Notes under the pieces: model-generated
What the model saw: only the letters and a program-made list of their open reading frames with translations
Database searches by the model: none
Told to the model about the DNA's origin: nothing
Program-made: the position numbers and the translations under genes
In this document: positions 47,293 to 58,841 of the stretch, piece by piece
How positions within the stretch are numbered: position 1 is the first letter of the stretch
How the letters are laid out: the number at the start of each line of letters is the position of its first letter
Origin: Symbiodinium natans
Lineage: Eukaryota > Sar > Dinophyceae > Suessiales > Symbiodiniaceae
DNA length: 64,000 nt
NCBI GenBank assembly: GCA_905221605.1
Contig: CAJNDS010000029.1
Coordinates: 62,001-126,000, forward strand
Direction of reading: 5' to 3'

Positions 47293-48281
47293 AATGTTCT
47301 CGCTGTCGCTTTTCGCGCAGGGAAAGGCAAACTTGTCAAATGACAAGAATCCGATACCCTTGCAAGCACTCATGCGTGTCGTCATCTTTCCTGCTTGAGC
47401 CAATGAGCATCAGAACACTTTCTACTTAGGGCAATTGGGATTATAGGGTGTCCTAACTCAATGCCGACTAGTTAACGTTATTAACGACCTCGTGCGCGTT
47501 TTGGTCTCCCGGTGCCGCTTGCCGGGGGGTGGCCCAGGGCCTCACCAGGCCGGGCTCACCCGTTTTGTCAAAACAACATTTTACGACTTACGGCATTGAG
47601 TTGAGGACAAACTTTTGTATCTAGTTACAGTAGAGCCCCCCCTGCCCAAGCCGAACTAGATGAATGAAGGACTCTGGATGAAGTTACAAGATGGCAAAAC
47701 ACATGTACAACATGATGGCCTGGGCTAGAGGGAACCCCAGGCCCAGGTGTGAGCCCCTAGTGGGACCCGACACCCTTCCACGGGCCCCCCTTCTCAAAAC
47801 GATATATAAAACTTAACCGGGGGTTTGGGCTCGGGAAAAATATGCCGGGGAAATTTCTAGAAGAATCAAAGCATCGTTGGGCAACAAAGTCCCCAACGGC
47901 ATCGCAGGGCTTTATACTATATATACATGTATACATATCTATATGTGTGCCCTGCGGATGGGCCGAAAACGGCCCGTTTTTGCGCAGGCAACATGAGCAT
48001 CAGCATCATCGGCATCCTGATGGTACAGTCATCGCCTGGAAAGTAAGGTGTAATTGACGAAGCCAATATTCGCATGGGCGAAAAACTGAAACGTGCCTGG
48101 ACGAGCGAGAGACTGGAGATGGGTTCATCAAGTGGCTGGTGGATAGAGGGGGCGTGAAGCTGAGCATGGCATAACTTTACAAGAAACCTGAGCACTCTTG
48201 CCGACTACCGGTGTGGAGTTCCACACCAGTCACGGCCGTTAAGCCTTCGCTTAGACCATGTGGCCTGTTTGAAACACAGCA
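47293..48281. other. Non-coding spacer
   Basis: No recognisable gene. It contains a short TA-rich run (about 47911-47948, with tatatata and tacatgtata) and a GC-rich patch near 47510-47570. Frames on both strands are short. Confidence 0.5.
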
Positions 48282-48737
48282 AACGACGACGACGGCGGCG
48301 GCGGCGGCGACGGCGACGGCGACGGCTGTGGCGGCGGCGAAGACTATGACGATGACGGCGTCTACGACTACAACTACGACTACGTCCACTACGACGACTA
48401 CTACTACTACGACGACTATACCACTACCACCACCGCCACCACTGCCACCACTTCCACCACTACCACCACTACCACCACTACCACCACTACCACCACCACC
48501 ACCACTACCACCACTACCACCACTACCACCACCACTACCAGTACCACTGCGACTACTGCTACCAATGCTACTGCTGCTGCTACTACTGCCACCATTCTGC
48601 TACTGCTACCACTGCTACTACTGCTACTACTGCTACTACTGCTACTACTGCTACTGCTGCTACTACTGCTACTACTGCTGCTACTGCCGCTACTGCTGCT
48701 GCTACAGCACGACCACGACCATGATGACGACGACGGC
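48282..48737. repeat. Compound trinucleotide microsatellite, about 455 bp
   Basis: Runs of ACG, GGC, ACT, ACC and CTG/CTA triplets follow one another without loss of the 3-bp register (acg/ggc, then act/acc, then tgc/tac). The plus strand reads through as Ala/Thr, Pro/Leu and Tyr/Cys homopolymer-like stretches, an artefact of triplet periodicity. Confidence 0.93.
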
Positions 48738-49709
48738 CAAAGTCAAGCCCACTGCCTCGCGCCCTTTGATCTAAATGTGAGCTTCGCGTCTTGGTTGAAG
48801 GAAGGATCTGCCAAGGTTGACAATAAGGAGCAAGTCTGGGTACTCACAAACATGTTGCATCACCGGAAAATCGCCGGAAGCACCAATGTCAACAGGACCG
48901 AGGAGTGTAACCTCGCCCTCCCTGGACACGAGCACCCTGGCAATGTGTGGGATGGCCGACAAGCTGGATTTGGCAGACTGCACCATGCTCCTCTTCTTTC
49001 TGGAAAGTACCACCTAGATTAAGCATCCAAGACTGCTTCAAGACTGCGCAATAGTATGCAAGAATCATTCCTCAAGCCAAGCTTACCGGGTACCGATCCT
49101 CATGCCATACTACACCTGTGGGAAAGCTCGTCGCTGCCGAGTGCTGTCTTGCAGTGGGGCGCACCACGCATGGACGTTCTCAATGAGGCAGAGGATCAGA
49201 AGAAACAGCAATGGCAATTTCCTCCCGGAACAACACGAGCAGTGCACGCACCAATGCCAAGGCATCAAGACCATGGGACATGGCCCTGCTATTCTTAGAG
49301 TGCTACCCGCGCTCGCCTCACCCTGCATCTTAAGCAGCCTATGGGCCTATGCTTTGAAAGGACACCGTATCTGCACCTTGCAGTCCTTGATTCAGGGCAT
49401 ACTTCCTTGTAGGGGTTCGAGCCCGTTGATCCACGTAAGTGCAGGCACCTGCACCATCTGGCAGGGCGCACATCAGCAGCCCATGCCCACATCTGTGGCA
49501 CCTGACGCAGGCCATCTTCAGAATGAACCCCAAACCTAAACCCACTTCAGGGGGTGCATGCTGGACAAATTGACAATGGCAGCAGGCGCTTAGGACCGAG
49601 ATCCCCCACTGCTTCTACCGGAGTGCTGGCGTCAAGGAGCTTTCTTTGCTCAAATGACGTGGCCGAACCCTAGCTCCATGGCGGAACCCCGGCACTTTAG
49701 GAACGAACC
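48738..49709. other. Spacer with unassigned minus-strand open frames
   Basis: Two minus frames look somewhat protein-like: 48771-49013 (contains E-G-E-V-T-L-L-G-P-V-D-I-G-A-S-G) and 49339-49545 (contains C-V-R-C-H-R-C-G-H-G). Both have AG|G sites nearby. I recognise no family and cannot join them into a gene, so I do not call one. Confidence 0.25.
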
Positions 49710-49738
49710 ACGCGCACACGCACGCACACGTGCGCGCG

Positions 49739-49784
<46 letters not shown>
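49710..49784. repeat. 75-bp perfect alternating purine-pyrimidine tract with (CA)n
   Basis: A run of CG/CA steps (cgcgcacacgcacg...tgcgcgcgca) leads into about 18 CA dinucleotides and ends in tgta. Purine and pyrimidine alternate without a break, the classic Z-DNA-prone pattern. Confidence 0.92.
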
Positions 49785-52700
49785 GAATACTAACCCCTGT
49801 GTTGACGGAAGATCCCTGGCCCAGCCCGCCCCCTCCCTCACCCTCCCCTTCCCTCCCTTGTCCCAGCGTCGGTGCAATCCAAATCCCCTTAGCCTGCACG
49901 GACTGCTTGGCTCCGTGTGGCGGAGCTGCTCCATGCTGCTTGTTTGCATTTCTTCGTGGACTGGCCGTGCCTATAAAAAAAACTCTACGTCAACTGGCAA
50001 CTGGCAACTACGTCAGCAAGCCATTCGTCACTCCTTTGCTCACTGCATTGCGCCAAACATGCGGGCTTCATCTTCGGCTGCAGTTCAACATATTCGGTAC
50101 GTTCTTGTTTGCTTCAAGCACGACGTACACAGGCAACCAACTGACAAAGATTGCAGTCCTCATGTGAAGGGACTTTCATGACAACCGAATGCTACAGCGC
50201 CTGCGCCCGCGGCGTCCAAAGCCTGGTGCCTGGTTAGGTGCAGGACCTGGGCCAGATTCGAGAATTGAGAATCGCATGCAGAAACTTGCCTCGGGCCCAG
50301 CCGTGGGCGTCAGAGATTACAAGAAACCCAACTTTTTTCCCCTCCTCTAATCTCCCTTGCCTAAAAACGTCCCCCCCCCCCGCCCAGCCCCCCATAGACA
50401 ATGACGGCTGAAGCCGATGGCTCAATCCCATGACTTGGTGGCTTTAAGGAGATCTTTGGGGGATCCGAGCCACCTTTCGAGCGTTTGCGCTGTTCACACA
50501 CCGATTTTCAAGATTTCTTTGGGCTCCGAGGTGGTCGAGATGGGTCTCAGGGGGACATCCCTGCTGATTGCTGAGATGCCCGCTCATGCAGCGTATGAGT
50601 CTGTCATGGCGGGCATTGGCAATACCCGCCCTGAGCCCAAAAGCGCGGCACACGGACTTATGTTCTGCGTGAGAAGTCTTCTGGTACTTCAGAGGCTTGG
50701 TCTCTACACGACAGCATTCAAGATTCATCGAAACGACCACATGGCATGTAGGGAACTGATCATTCTGCCAACGCTCTTTTTTGGTTGCCCTAACCCAGCA
50801 TCATTGACTGGTCCGATCTCGTCAGTCGAGCCAGAGAAGAAAAAAGTCAGCCTGCATGAGGCTGCAGGTCTTTCGTGGCCCAGTGTGTCATTATTAGGAC
50901 ACAGGCCGGCCAACAAGATGTCAGATCTCGACAAAAACTGATTGCGGATGATCCGTTGCAACCCAAACTTTCTGTGGTTCTTTAGTGGCTTCGGTCGTGT
51001 CCCACATGGCGGGCCGCAGGGCCACTCCTTCAAACAACACATGATGGAATCCCTGGCCAAACTGGAAGAAGCGAATGGGAAGAGCAGCCATAGCAGCCTG
51101 CTGGAGTTCTTCACTTTACCAAGTTTAACAGTGCCAACTTCACAGCTTTCACGCTGCCCACACCCATCTTGCCGAGATTGCACAAGCCTGCACGGATTCT
51201 GCACTTTAAGTGCTCCGAAGCAGGGTCCACAACGCAGCAGGCTCTGCCAGCTTTTCCTTCCTCTGAGAAAACCGTCCCAACTAGTATAGCCCCTCACTGT
51301 ACATCATAGTCGCCATCCTGCAAAACTGCGGCACCAGCAACATGGGACGCAATGGGGATCCACAGGCTCTCTGGGGGTCGAGGTGATCAGGCCCCGAATC
51401 GTCTTTAAGGAACTTGCGAGCGCAGCATGGCCCAATGCAGTCCACCACATGGGGTCCCATGGAGCCTCTGAAGCCAGAAAAGGTTTTGCCATGCTATCAC
51501 CCGTTTCGCGTCATGAAATCCTGTGAACCTTGTCCGGACGTGTGCTTGCATCAGTGGCAATAGCAAAAAACAACATAATGCTTCAGAGGTCTGCTCACGA
51601 TTATCACCACATGTCCCTTGAAAATACAGAAAGTTACGGGCTTCTGAAAACAAAATAGCAATGGAATCCTGCGGGCGACATAAAGTAAGCCGTGCAACCC
51701 CGATGATATCATAAGCATGGGAAACACAGCAGAAAAGCATGAAGGGTCTCCGGTGCTTGTGCTGCGCGCACTCCCACAAAACCCCATCAAAATATGAGCA
51801 GGAGAGCACCGGGAAACAAAAGACCAGAACCCACACTACCTTCAAAAATATCCACACAGGCACCTGCCACCTGGGCAAAAGCTTCGCCGTTCAATTGAAC
51901 GCCACAAGTGGCGAGGTCATGGGGGTGACAGCATGTGAAGGTGTACAACAACTCGAAAAAAGGCCTTGCGTCGAAGCTTGTACAGCTCCTCCAACATCGT
52001 GCGGCTGCTGGGTGGACGTGGGGATTGGTCAACGCCCAGTGGATCCTGAACGTTGGTTCATCATGCCAGCAAAACAAACAAACAGGAAAGCACTTCCACA
52101 AGCCATGTGTGCCAGAATGGGGCCAGGCACATCTTGGCCGGGCTAAGTTGGGAGAAGGACTTCGACAAGTTGCGCAGCCTGGCAAGTTTCGAGTGAGGTT
52201 GTCAATACATAACACACGAGCGCCAACTTGTGATGGCCTCTTCTTTAGCAAAGTCAACAGGAAGCATCCCACAAAAAACACAATTTCGACGTTCAAGGCA
52301 CCTCGAAGGAGCCACTTCGGAGGGAACGTAGGGCCGACTCCTGAGCACCAGAACCTGAGACTTTGGACAGTGATACTGCCTGCGACAAGCCAAAACACGA
52401 GCCTTGAGAGCTGGTGCGTGTACGGGGTGTTAGCATGACACGTCCGAGAATGGGCGTTCAAGCCGAGCACAGTCTCCCTTTTTGTCTGTGTTCCTTGCTT
52501 GGCAGAATTCTTGTGTCTTTTTTGCGGATGTCGATTGGCTGCTTGCTTCGACTGTGAGGAAAGGACTGTCTGCGGCCCTTGTGATTGTGGTTGTCTGCCC
52601 TACGCCATGGCCAACTGCTGCAGGCAACTTCTGATCCAGCTGATGTGTGGGGTCTTGCATCCTCCGTCCACCAAAGGTGGCAGCTTAAGGTGCGTCTGCA

Positions 52701-55555
52701 TGTGTCCATTCAAACTTGGTCGCTGCATCTCAGTCTGGTCGGCGATATTCGGCGATGGTGGCGAGGCATTCAACTTGATTTGAATTGGCCTGTCAAGTCA
52801 AGCCCAAGAATCAGCTTGATGCAACTAACTCGTCCCGAAGAATACTCGGTTCTTCTGCCCCCCCCTCCCCCCCCCCCCGCAATGTCAAATCCACACTCCC
52901 TTCTTGAGAATACAAAAAGCAGCAACGGCGAACCTTCAAGGAGGAGGGATCTGGCCCGGAGGTGCTCCGCCAGCAAATTGAAGACTTCCCCCTAGCAAAC
53001 GGACGTGGAGTTTAGCAGCTTTAGGTTTTGGAGTGGTAAGTTTGGAGTGACTTCTATTGCAGCATGACCCAGGGTTCTCCTGCACTGCTCTGCCAAGTTC
53101 ACAAAAACAGTCGGCAACCATGCTCTGCCATGGAGTTGCAACAATCTGGGACTGCGGCACAAGTCCCTCAGACTCATAGTCCCCCCGTGTGCACTATCGT
53201 TTGCCAGAACCTGGCGCAATCGACCACACTGCAATAGAAGGTCTGTGGAAGCTTGGCTACTACTGTTTCAAAAGCTGCAATGTTACGGGCGAGCTCACAG
53301 CTGGCAAACAAGACCACAGTCAACAGCCGAACAGACATGCAACATGCTTCACTGACGTACAGACAGACTTAGAGTCGCGGTTGCACAACCTGTTGCTATC
53401 CAGCCCGGTGAAAACTATCTCGAACCCAGTTCGAGACCGACCACCACTGTGTAAAAACATGTCTGTGCGCACGAGAACAGTTGATAAGTGGCAGCGCTGG
53501 TGATTCGTTGGGTCAAGAACGGCAAGCTAAAGAGAAAAGACTGCTCACAAAGGATGAATGAGATCATCGCCATTCCGCTATGACAAGAACAATCATCCTC
53601 AGACTGTGAGGTCAAATGCCTTGAGATACGTAGATCTTTTGAACAAGACTGGCTGAACAGTTCATAATGATGGTATTGAACGTATATTGAAAGCATCTTT
53701 AAAGTAGGATGTGCAACTTGGCGGTCACTTGATTGCATGACTCTCGCTACCCATACTTGATCTACAAGCCCTATGGAACATGCCTGGCCCAGCAATCGGA
53801 GAAGTTCACGCTGCCTCTTGTCCAGCTTCATCACGTCGTCCGGGTGAGAACAATGACAAAAATGGCACCGCCCCTGCGCGATGCGACTTCAGGAAAGTCA
53901 CGCAAATCTCAACTTCTGGCTCGGAACTTGAAAGCTGTCAAGGCAACGATGACGGAGCTTAGGCACTGTCAGAAGTTGATTCACGCGATGGGCACTCAGA
54001 TGCAACAAGCCAGAAAATAGTGTCCTTCTCGCAGTGGCCAGCCAGAAAATGCGTTGCAGCTAATTGGAATGTCCAAATTTGGAAAAGCACATCATATACC
54101 ACACGACACATTGACAGGCATCTCTTCTGCCGAATCCTTCGAGCATGTGGGAATTCATTCGAACAAAGCCTCTCCTGTTAGCAACTTCAGCAACAAAGGC
54201 CAAGGAACATGCACAAAGCTCTGGATGTCAGCCACTTCCAACGTTTTTGGGGCCGGCCGTTTCTGGCATCCGCTTCGCAATGCACATTAGCAAGCCTGGC
54301 ACGACGCAGTTTAGCAAACTACTGAAGCGGAAGTGCACTTGCTGGTTCAAGATACGAACCTCAGCCTAGAACACAGTGCGATTGTGTCCCACTATGCCAC
54401 TATATATGCAACAGGCGCTGGCACCTTGCTGTGAAGAAGTGACAACTGCACTCCTCCTAGATGGCCGCGGAAGCCTCTACCATCTTGCTGCGCGTGGGGG
54501 TGGGTACCTGACGAAAGTGACGACATTGCCAGAATCTTTTTGATGGCTATGTTTCCCTCTTCCCACAGCACAAACTCATGTGTCAGGATTGCATATGGCG
54601 CAGGCGAACAGTCAGAAATGAAAGGCGGGGCACACTACGCGCCCTTTGCTCGGCCGGTGGCCTGGGAACAGTAGCGACCGCATGTTTCTGCATGCTTGCA
54701 TTGGGAGGCAATCATACCACATCGCACGGGCACAAGAGTACGAAAGCGTTGTTAAAACAATGTTGCTGTCTAATTGCCACAATCTGCAAGATATCAACTG
54801 CTACTAAGTACTCATCTCATGTTTTACCAAAACGACCATCCCGTCACTCATGGTCAGCCGGCCACGGGAGTCGAACCCAAGCATCTCACGTCAAAACCGG
54901 CAAAACAGTTTCATTGCGTGACCCTTCGCTGCACTGCCATTGTACGTTCCAACACGCACAATCATCCTTTACACCAGTCACTCCAGCAAGCCCAATCGGA
55001 AGGCGAATTCTAAGACCCTATTGCAAATCGAGCGACGTCTTCAACGTTAGAAAGTGTTTTCGTACTGCAGAAAGTCGGCCATGGTAGCAGACAACTGCCA
55101 GAGGACTCGCCGGGCAAACGCGAGCAGCTAATGCGGCAGTGCGACCATACATGAACATGCATTTTCAGAAGCCCACTTCTCCGAAACACATGCGACTTCT
55201 ATCACACTTCAGGGCCAACCCATCCAAGATCGACTCAGCCAAGCCGTGCCCAAAAGTAGCAAAACTGACTAACAGCAGAACTTAAACACTGACAAATCTC
55301 GGTTATTCAAACAAGTGTCTTCCAAGTTTTCCCTGAAAATTGAATGGCTCATGAAAAACTTCGGGAGTTTTGCCAGCTGGTGTGTTGCTGTGCCTGCTTG
55401 AATTGTTGGTTTTTCATCAGTGTATCCCACTTGTTTTTACCCTCGTGACCTCATTCACTTCGTATCTTTCTACTTTGGGAGTTGATTCATCAGTTGGCCC
55501 TCGTCGTCTCATTCGTTTCTTCAGATCTGCACCGCTTTCGTTTTTCCTACCCCTA
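49785..55555. other. Gene-poor spacer of 5.8 kb
   Basis: I see no gene I can name. Overlapping open frames occur on both strands (50417-50941 plus, 50725-51297 minus, 51787-52470 minus, 51935-52438 plus, 53733-54020 plus, 54578-55087 plus), none with a known domain. Poly-C runs lie at about 50373-50383 and 52859-52880. A plus-strand end at 53870-54020 (Arg/Lys/Gln-rich, stop at 54018-54020) is the most coding-like piece but remains unassigned. Confidence 0.4.
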
Positions 55556-55606
55556 GTAGGATCGTAGGATTGCAGGATTGTAGGATGATTGTAGGATTGT
55601 AGGATT
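55556..55606 (+). repeat. Short tandem repeat of GTAGGATT
   Basis: About six imperfect copies of an 8-bp unit (gtaggatt, with gcaggatt and gatgatt variants). Confidence 0.85.
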
Positions 55607-55986
55607 ACAAACAAAGCCAGCTTGCAACAAGGTGAGCCACACGCCGACCGTCTGAGGAAATTACATCCGAGACTAACTTAACCCAGCTGTGCAACCCAAC
55701 AGCCAGCAAGACAAAGATGATCAAGCTCCGTTCCATTCTGACGTTCCGTTCCGGCGTTCCGCTCCGCTCCGTTCCGGCCTCCGGGGTGATACATGGCCCC
55801 CCGCCTCTAGAGATAGAAACCCAACCCTTCGGCTGTTGGGAATAAACATCACAATTTACTTCTGAACCCAACCCGACGCTCCGGAGTTAAACCTTAGAAC
55901 CTGTTCGCCGAGCAATCAAAGTTGTGAAAAACCTGAAAGGTTAGAAAATAGCTCCCGCCAGCGACCAAATGGCTCGCGCCATCGCC

Positions 55987-56092
55987 AAACCCTACGAGCA
56001 CCGAGGGAGGGGACATACGACAAACCTCTAGTGCCCTGATAAGGGCCCTAAAAGTTTGTCGCATGTCCCCTCCCTTTGTGCTCATAGGGTTT
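55987..56092. repeat. 39-bp inverted repeat with 28-bp loop
   Basis: Arms 55987-56025 and 56054-56092 are reverse complements with four or so mismatches. The core is ggaggggacat...cgacaaac against gtttgtcg...atgtcccctcc. It could be a foldback element or the remains of a small inverted-repeat transposon. No flanking target duplication is obvious. Confidence 0.85.
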
Positions 56093-56188
56093 TATACCAG
56101 GGAAATCACGCCCGAAAACCCGTAATCGTGGCTCCATAACGGTTGTGAATACGCCTCTGGCTATGCGTAGAATATCATAGAATGCTTG

Positions 56189-56225
56189 TAGTCCCACGAA
56201 GGGATAATAGTCCCACGAAGGGATA
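56189..56225 (+). repeat. 18-bp direct duplication (period 19)
   Basis: The sequence tagtcccacgaagggata occurs at 56189-56206 and again at 56208-56225. Confidence 0.9.
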
Positions 56226-56419
56226 TATATCTCAATTGACTCAAACAACCCTCTCCCCAAAAAAGGGTTGTTACCGAAACATCTGGACTGTGGGCAGGTT
56301 ATGGGGCCACGATTGCGTTACCAGCACAATTTTTGGGCAGGCTATGGAGCCATCGTGGGACTAGTAAAACAAGTTCTGTTGAAGGCATTCCTTGCATGTC
56401 AGTCGTAGGCAGTTGTAGT

Positions 56420-57230
56420 CGTAGTACTCCACATTCTGTCCCTTCTCCCTTCCTCCCACTCCCTCGTCTGTGATTTAAAATAAAATCTACTTCTAGAAAC
56501 AAAAACAGTCTCGTCTCTACTCCTCTGATTTTTCCAATAAAGAAAACAAAAAACAAAAGAAGATTCGAGGGGGGTGGAATTTAGAATAAATTCCCTTCTC
56601 TCTTCTCCTTTGATTTTTCGAAGAATGAAATACAAAAAACAAAAAAGATTCGAGGGGGGGTGGAATTTTGAATACATTCCCTTCTCTCTTCTCCCTTCCT
56701 CCCACTCCACATTCTCTCTTCTCCCTTCCTCCAACTGCCTCGTCTCTATATAATTTAAAATAAAGTCCCTTCTCTCTTCTCCCTTTCCTCCCACTTTACA
56801 ATAAGCAAATGGGGGGGGCTGCGCCCCCACCAACCCCCCCGCTCTTTACTTCTAAAAGCAAAAACAGTCTCGTCTCTACTCCTCTGATTTTCGAACAATG
56901 AAATACAAAAACAAAACAAGATTTGAGGGGGGTGGAATTTAGACTAAAGTCCCTTCTCTCTTCTCCCCTTCCTTCCACTCCACAACAGGCAACATGGGGG
57001 GGGCTGCGCCCCCCCCAACCCCCCTGCTCTTTACTTTTAGAAACAAAAAAAAGTCTCGCTTTTTACTCCTCTGATTTTTCAAATAAATGAAAGACAAAAA
57101 CCCAAAAGAAGATTCGGGGGGGAGGTGGAATTTGGAATAAATTCCCTTCTCTCTTCTCTTCTGATTTTTCGAAAGATGAAATACAAAAAAGAAAAGAAGA
57201 TTTGAGGGTGGTGGAACTAAAAATACATCC
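56420..57230. repeat. Pyrimidine/purine-biased modular repeats with G8/C8 hairpins
   Basis: Modules recur four to five times: a CTTCTCTCTTCTCCC-type pyrimidine run, a CTCTGATTTTTC box, an A-rich stretch, then GATTCGAGGGGGGTGGAATTT. Two copies, about 183 bp apart, carry a G8-C-TGC-G-Cn hairpin (56811-56828 and 56996-57016; the second has a 9-bp stem with a 3-base loop). Minus open frames here are repeat translations (E-E-R-R-x-F-x-L-N-S, G-G-V-G-G-G-A-A-P-P). Confidence 0.85.
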
Positions 57231-57233
57231 CTT

Positions 57234-57437
57234 TTATTTGCCTTGTGGACCGCATGCACAAATCACATCGCGTATGCGATTGGTTGTAGCATTTAAATTT
57301 CAATCTCCCACTGTATAAGAGTCAGCATAGGAATCTTGAAATCCAATGACAGAATCTATCTGAGTAAAAGGTTCACAAAACTAACGATCCAGAAGATTCA
57401 TCACATGAGATCCCAAACAATACTCACTCGCTCCTTT
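57234..57437. repeat. Direct repeat of about 200 bp, copy 1
   Basis: Nearly identical to 57859-58058 (a few substitutions), from tatttgccttgtggaccgca to caatactcactcgct. It contains a small palindrome around atcgcgtatgcgat. The two copies flank a 420-bp core. Confidence 0.92.
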
Positions 57438-57526
57438 GTTTTTCTTCCAAAAGGCAAAGGGGTCAAAGTCGGTCTTCTTTTTTGCACCGTGGAGGCCACG
57501 TGGGAACTGGCAATGCCTGCTACACC

Positions 57527-57606
57527 ACGATGGACCATCCACACAAGAGCATGCCCGATCATCCCCACGATGGACCATCCACACAAGAGCATGCCCGATC
57601 ATCCCC
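57527..57606 (+). repeat. Perfect 40-bp tandem duplication
   Basis: Two identical 40-bp copies, 57527-57566 and 57567-57606, beginning acgatggaccatccacacaa, in the core between the two 200-bp direct repeats. Confidence 0.95.
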
Positions 57607-57858
57607 CGGTGTGGGTGGGTGGGTCAAAGATGTTTTTCTTCTGACACTCAAAACTTGAGAAGAAAGAGCCATCATGCCCATATATTCTCTCAAACATGCT
57701 GCGTCAAAGTCATCTTCAAAATCAGCTCACATCATGTGACTTCATGCTTGGTTTGATAAAACAAACCTCATGTCATGGACACTGCAGGCTTTGTTTTGAT
57801 GACAATCAAAACAATCCACTTCTACAAATAAGGGTGTTGCCCATTCTGGGCCGGTACC

Positions 57859-58058
57859 TTATTTGCCTTGTGGACCGCATGCACAAATCACATCGCGTAT
57901 GCGATTGGTTGTAGCCATTAAAATTTCAATCTCCCACTGTATAAAAGTCAGCATAGGAATCTTGAAATCCAATGACAGAATCTATCTGAGTAAAAGGTTC
58001 ACACAACTAACGATCCAGAAGATTCATCACATGAGATCCCAAACAATACTCACTCGCT
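57859..58058. repeat. Direct repeat of about 200 bp, copy 2
   Basis: Second copy of the repeat at 57234-57437, same orientation, offset 625 bp. It lies downstream of the copia Pol frame on the element's strand. It does not show clear TG...CA ends, so calling it an LTR is not justified. Confidence 0.92.
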
Positions 58059-58806
58059 GTTGAAAAACGTGGTAAACATCATGGCTCACTTTTCCTACCA
58101 CGCTCTAAAGGCAAAACAACTTTTCTCGCTTTCGACTCTTGAGCCTAAGCCTCCGGTGTCAAACTCGTTCTGCTCAGACTCAACATGCCTTAGGGCATTT
58201 GGTGTCTTTCCTACTGCACCCATTCACTGTACCTGGATACATGCTGTACACTTAACACCCCGCCTCGGAACAGATCGAAGGCTTTAGGGCGTTCTCTTTC
58301 CTGCAGTGATTCTCACTGCTGTGCCAAAAGACGAAGAGCTGTTTCGGACTTCAAGTGTACTGAACTGGGGACATTCGTCTCCTCTAGTCCAAGGTCTTTT
58401 ACCCAGTTCTTTCTGCTTTGTTTCTTGAAACATGCATAAACTCCTAACCTCGAATTTCTAGTTACACGGGCTTGTCTTAGAGTCCTCATCTTGTGAGTCT
58501 CAGCCCTGTGGCCAGCCTATGGCTCTTGTGTGGTCTTCTCTTTTACCTAACCATCTTCTTTCTTCAACTGTTCTTGCCTCTACCTGGCTGCACCTTACAC
58601 TCCTAGTCCTGCTTCGTGAAACTCTTCGTGAAACTACTTTCTTCTTGGTGAAACTCGTGTGAATATCACAAGGCGTATTGGGGTCCTTGCTTATTCAAAA
58701 ACATTCGTTGTACCTACTTTGTACTTCGTGCAATGTTCGGGGTGCTCGAACTTCTATGTACACAGCTTCAGAAAATCTATACATGCTTCACGCTGCGTTC
58801 AGTCGT
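58059..58806. other. 3' flank of the copia element, probably LTR-containing
   Basis: No coding signal. The 3' LTR would be expected here on the minus strand. Its far end cannot be set without the 5' LTR, which is outside the window. Confidence 0.35.
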
Positions 58807-58816
58807 CACCCTTCTC
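58807..58816 (-). promoter_or_regulatory. Candidate polypurine tract and 3' LTR start
   Basis: On minus, GAGAAGGG (58809-58816) is followed at once by TG (58807-58808), 25 bp after the Pol stop codon. This is the usual arrangement of plus-strand priming site and LTR start in copia elements. It is a positional guess only. Confidence 0.25.
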
Positions 58817-58841
58817 GATGCTTCTTGCTGGCTTCTTCTTT

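Noticed and set aside
46725..47403. Minus frames with repeated P-P-H-P-T-K-S-S-A-A-V motifs
   Set aside because: Translation of the 93-bp tandem repeat; copies change frame between units and no start, domain or splice evidence supports a protein.
48211..48774. Plus-strand Thr/Pro/Tyr-rich open frame
   Set aside because: Pure translation of the trinucleotide microsatellite.
50417..52470. Overlapping open frames of 167-227 codons on both strands
   Set aside because: Competing frames on opposite strands, no known domains, and no consistent AG|G exon structure.
54840..54960. tRNA-like T-loop (gggttcgactccc on minus)
   Set aside because: The matching GCCGG/CCGGC arms are only about 40 bases apart, and no D-arm or anticodon arm fits. 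Not a tRNA.
57234..58058. The 200-bp direct repeats as LTRs of the adjacent copia element
   Set aside because: No TG...CA ends, both copies lie on the same side of Pol, and the candidate polypurine tract points to an LTR starting at 58808 instead.
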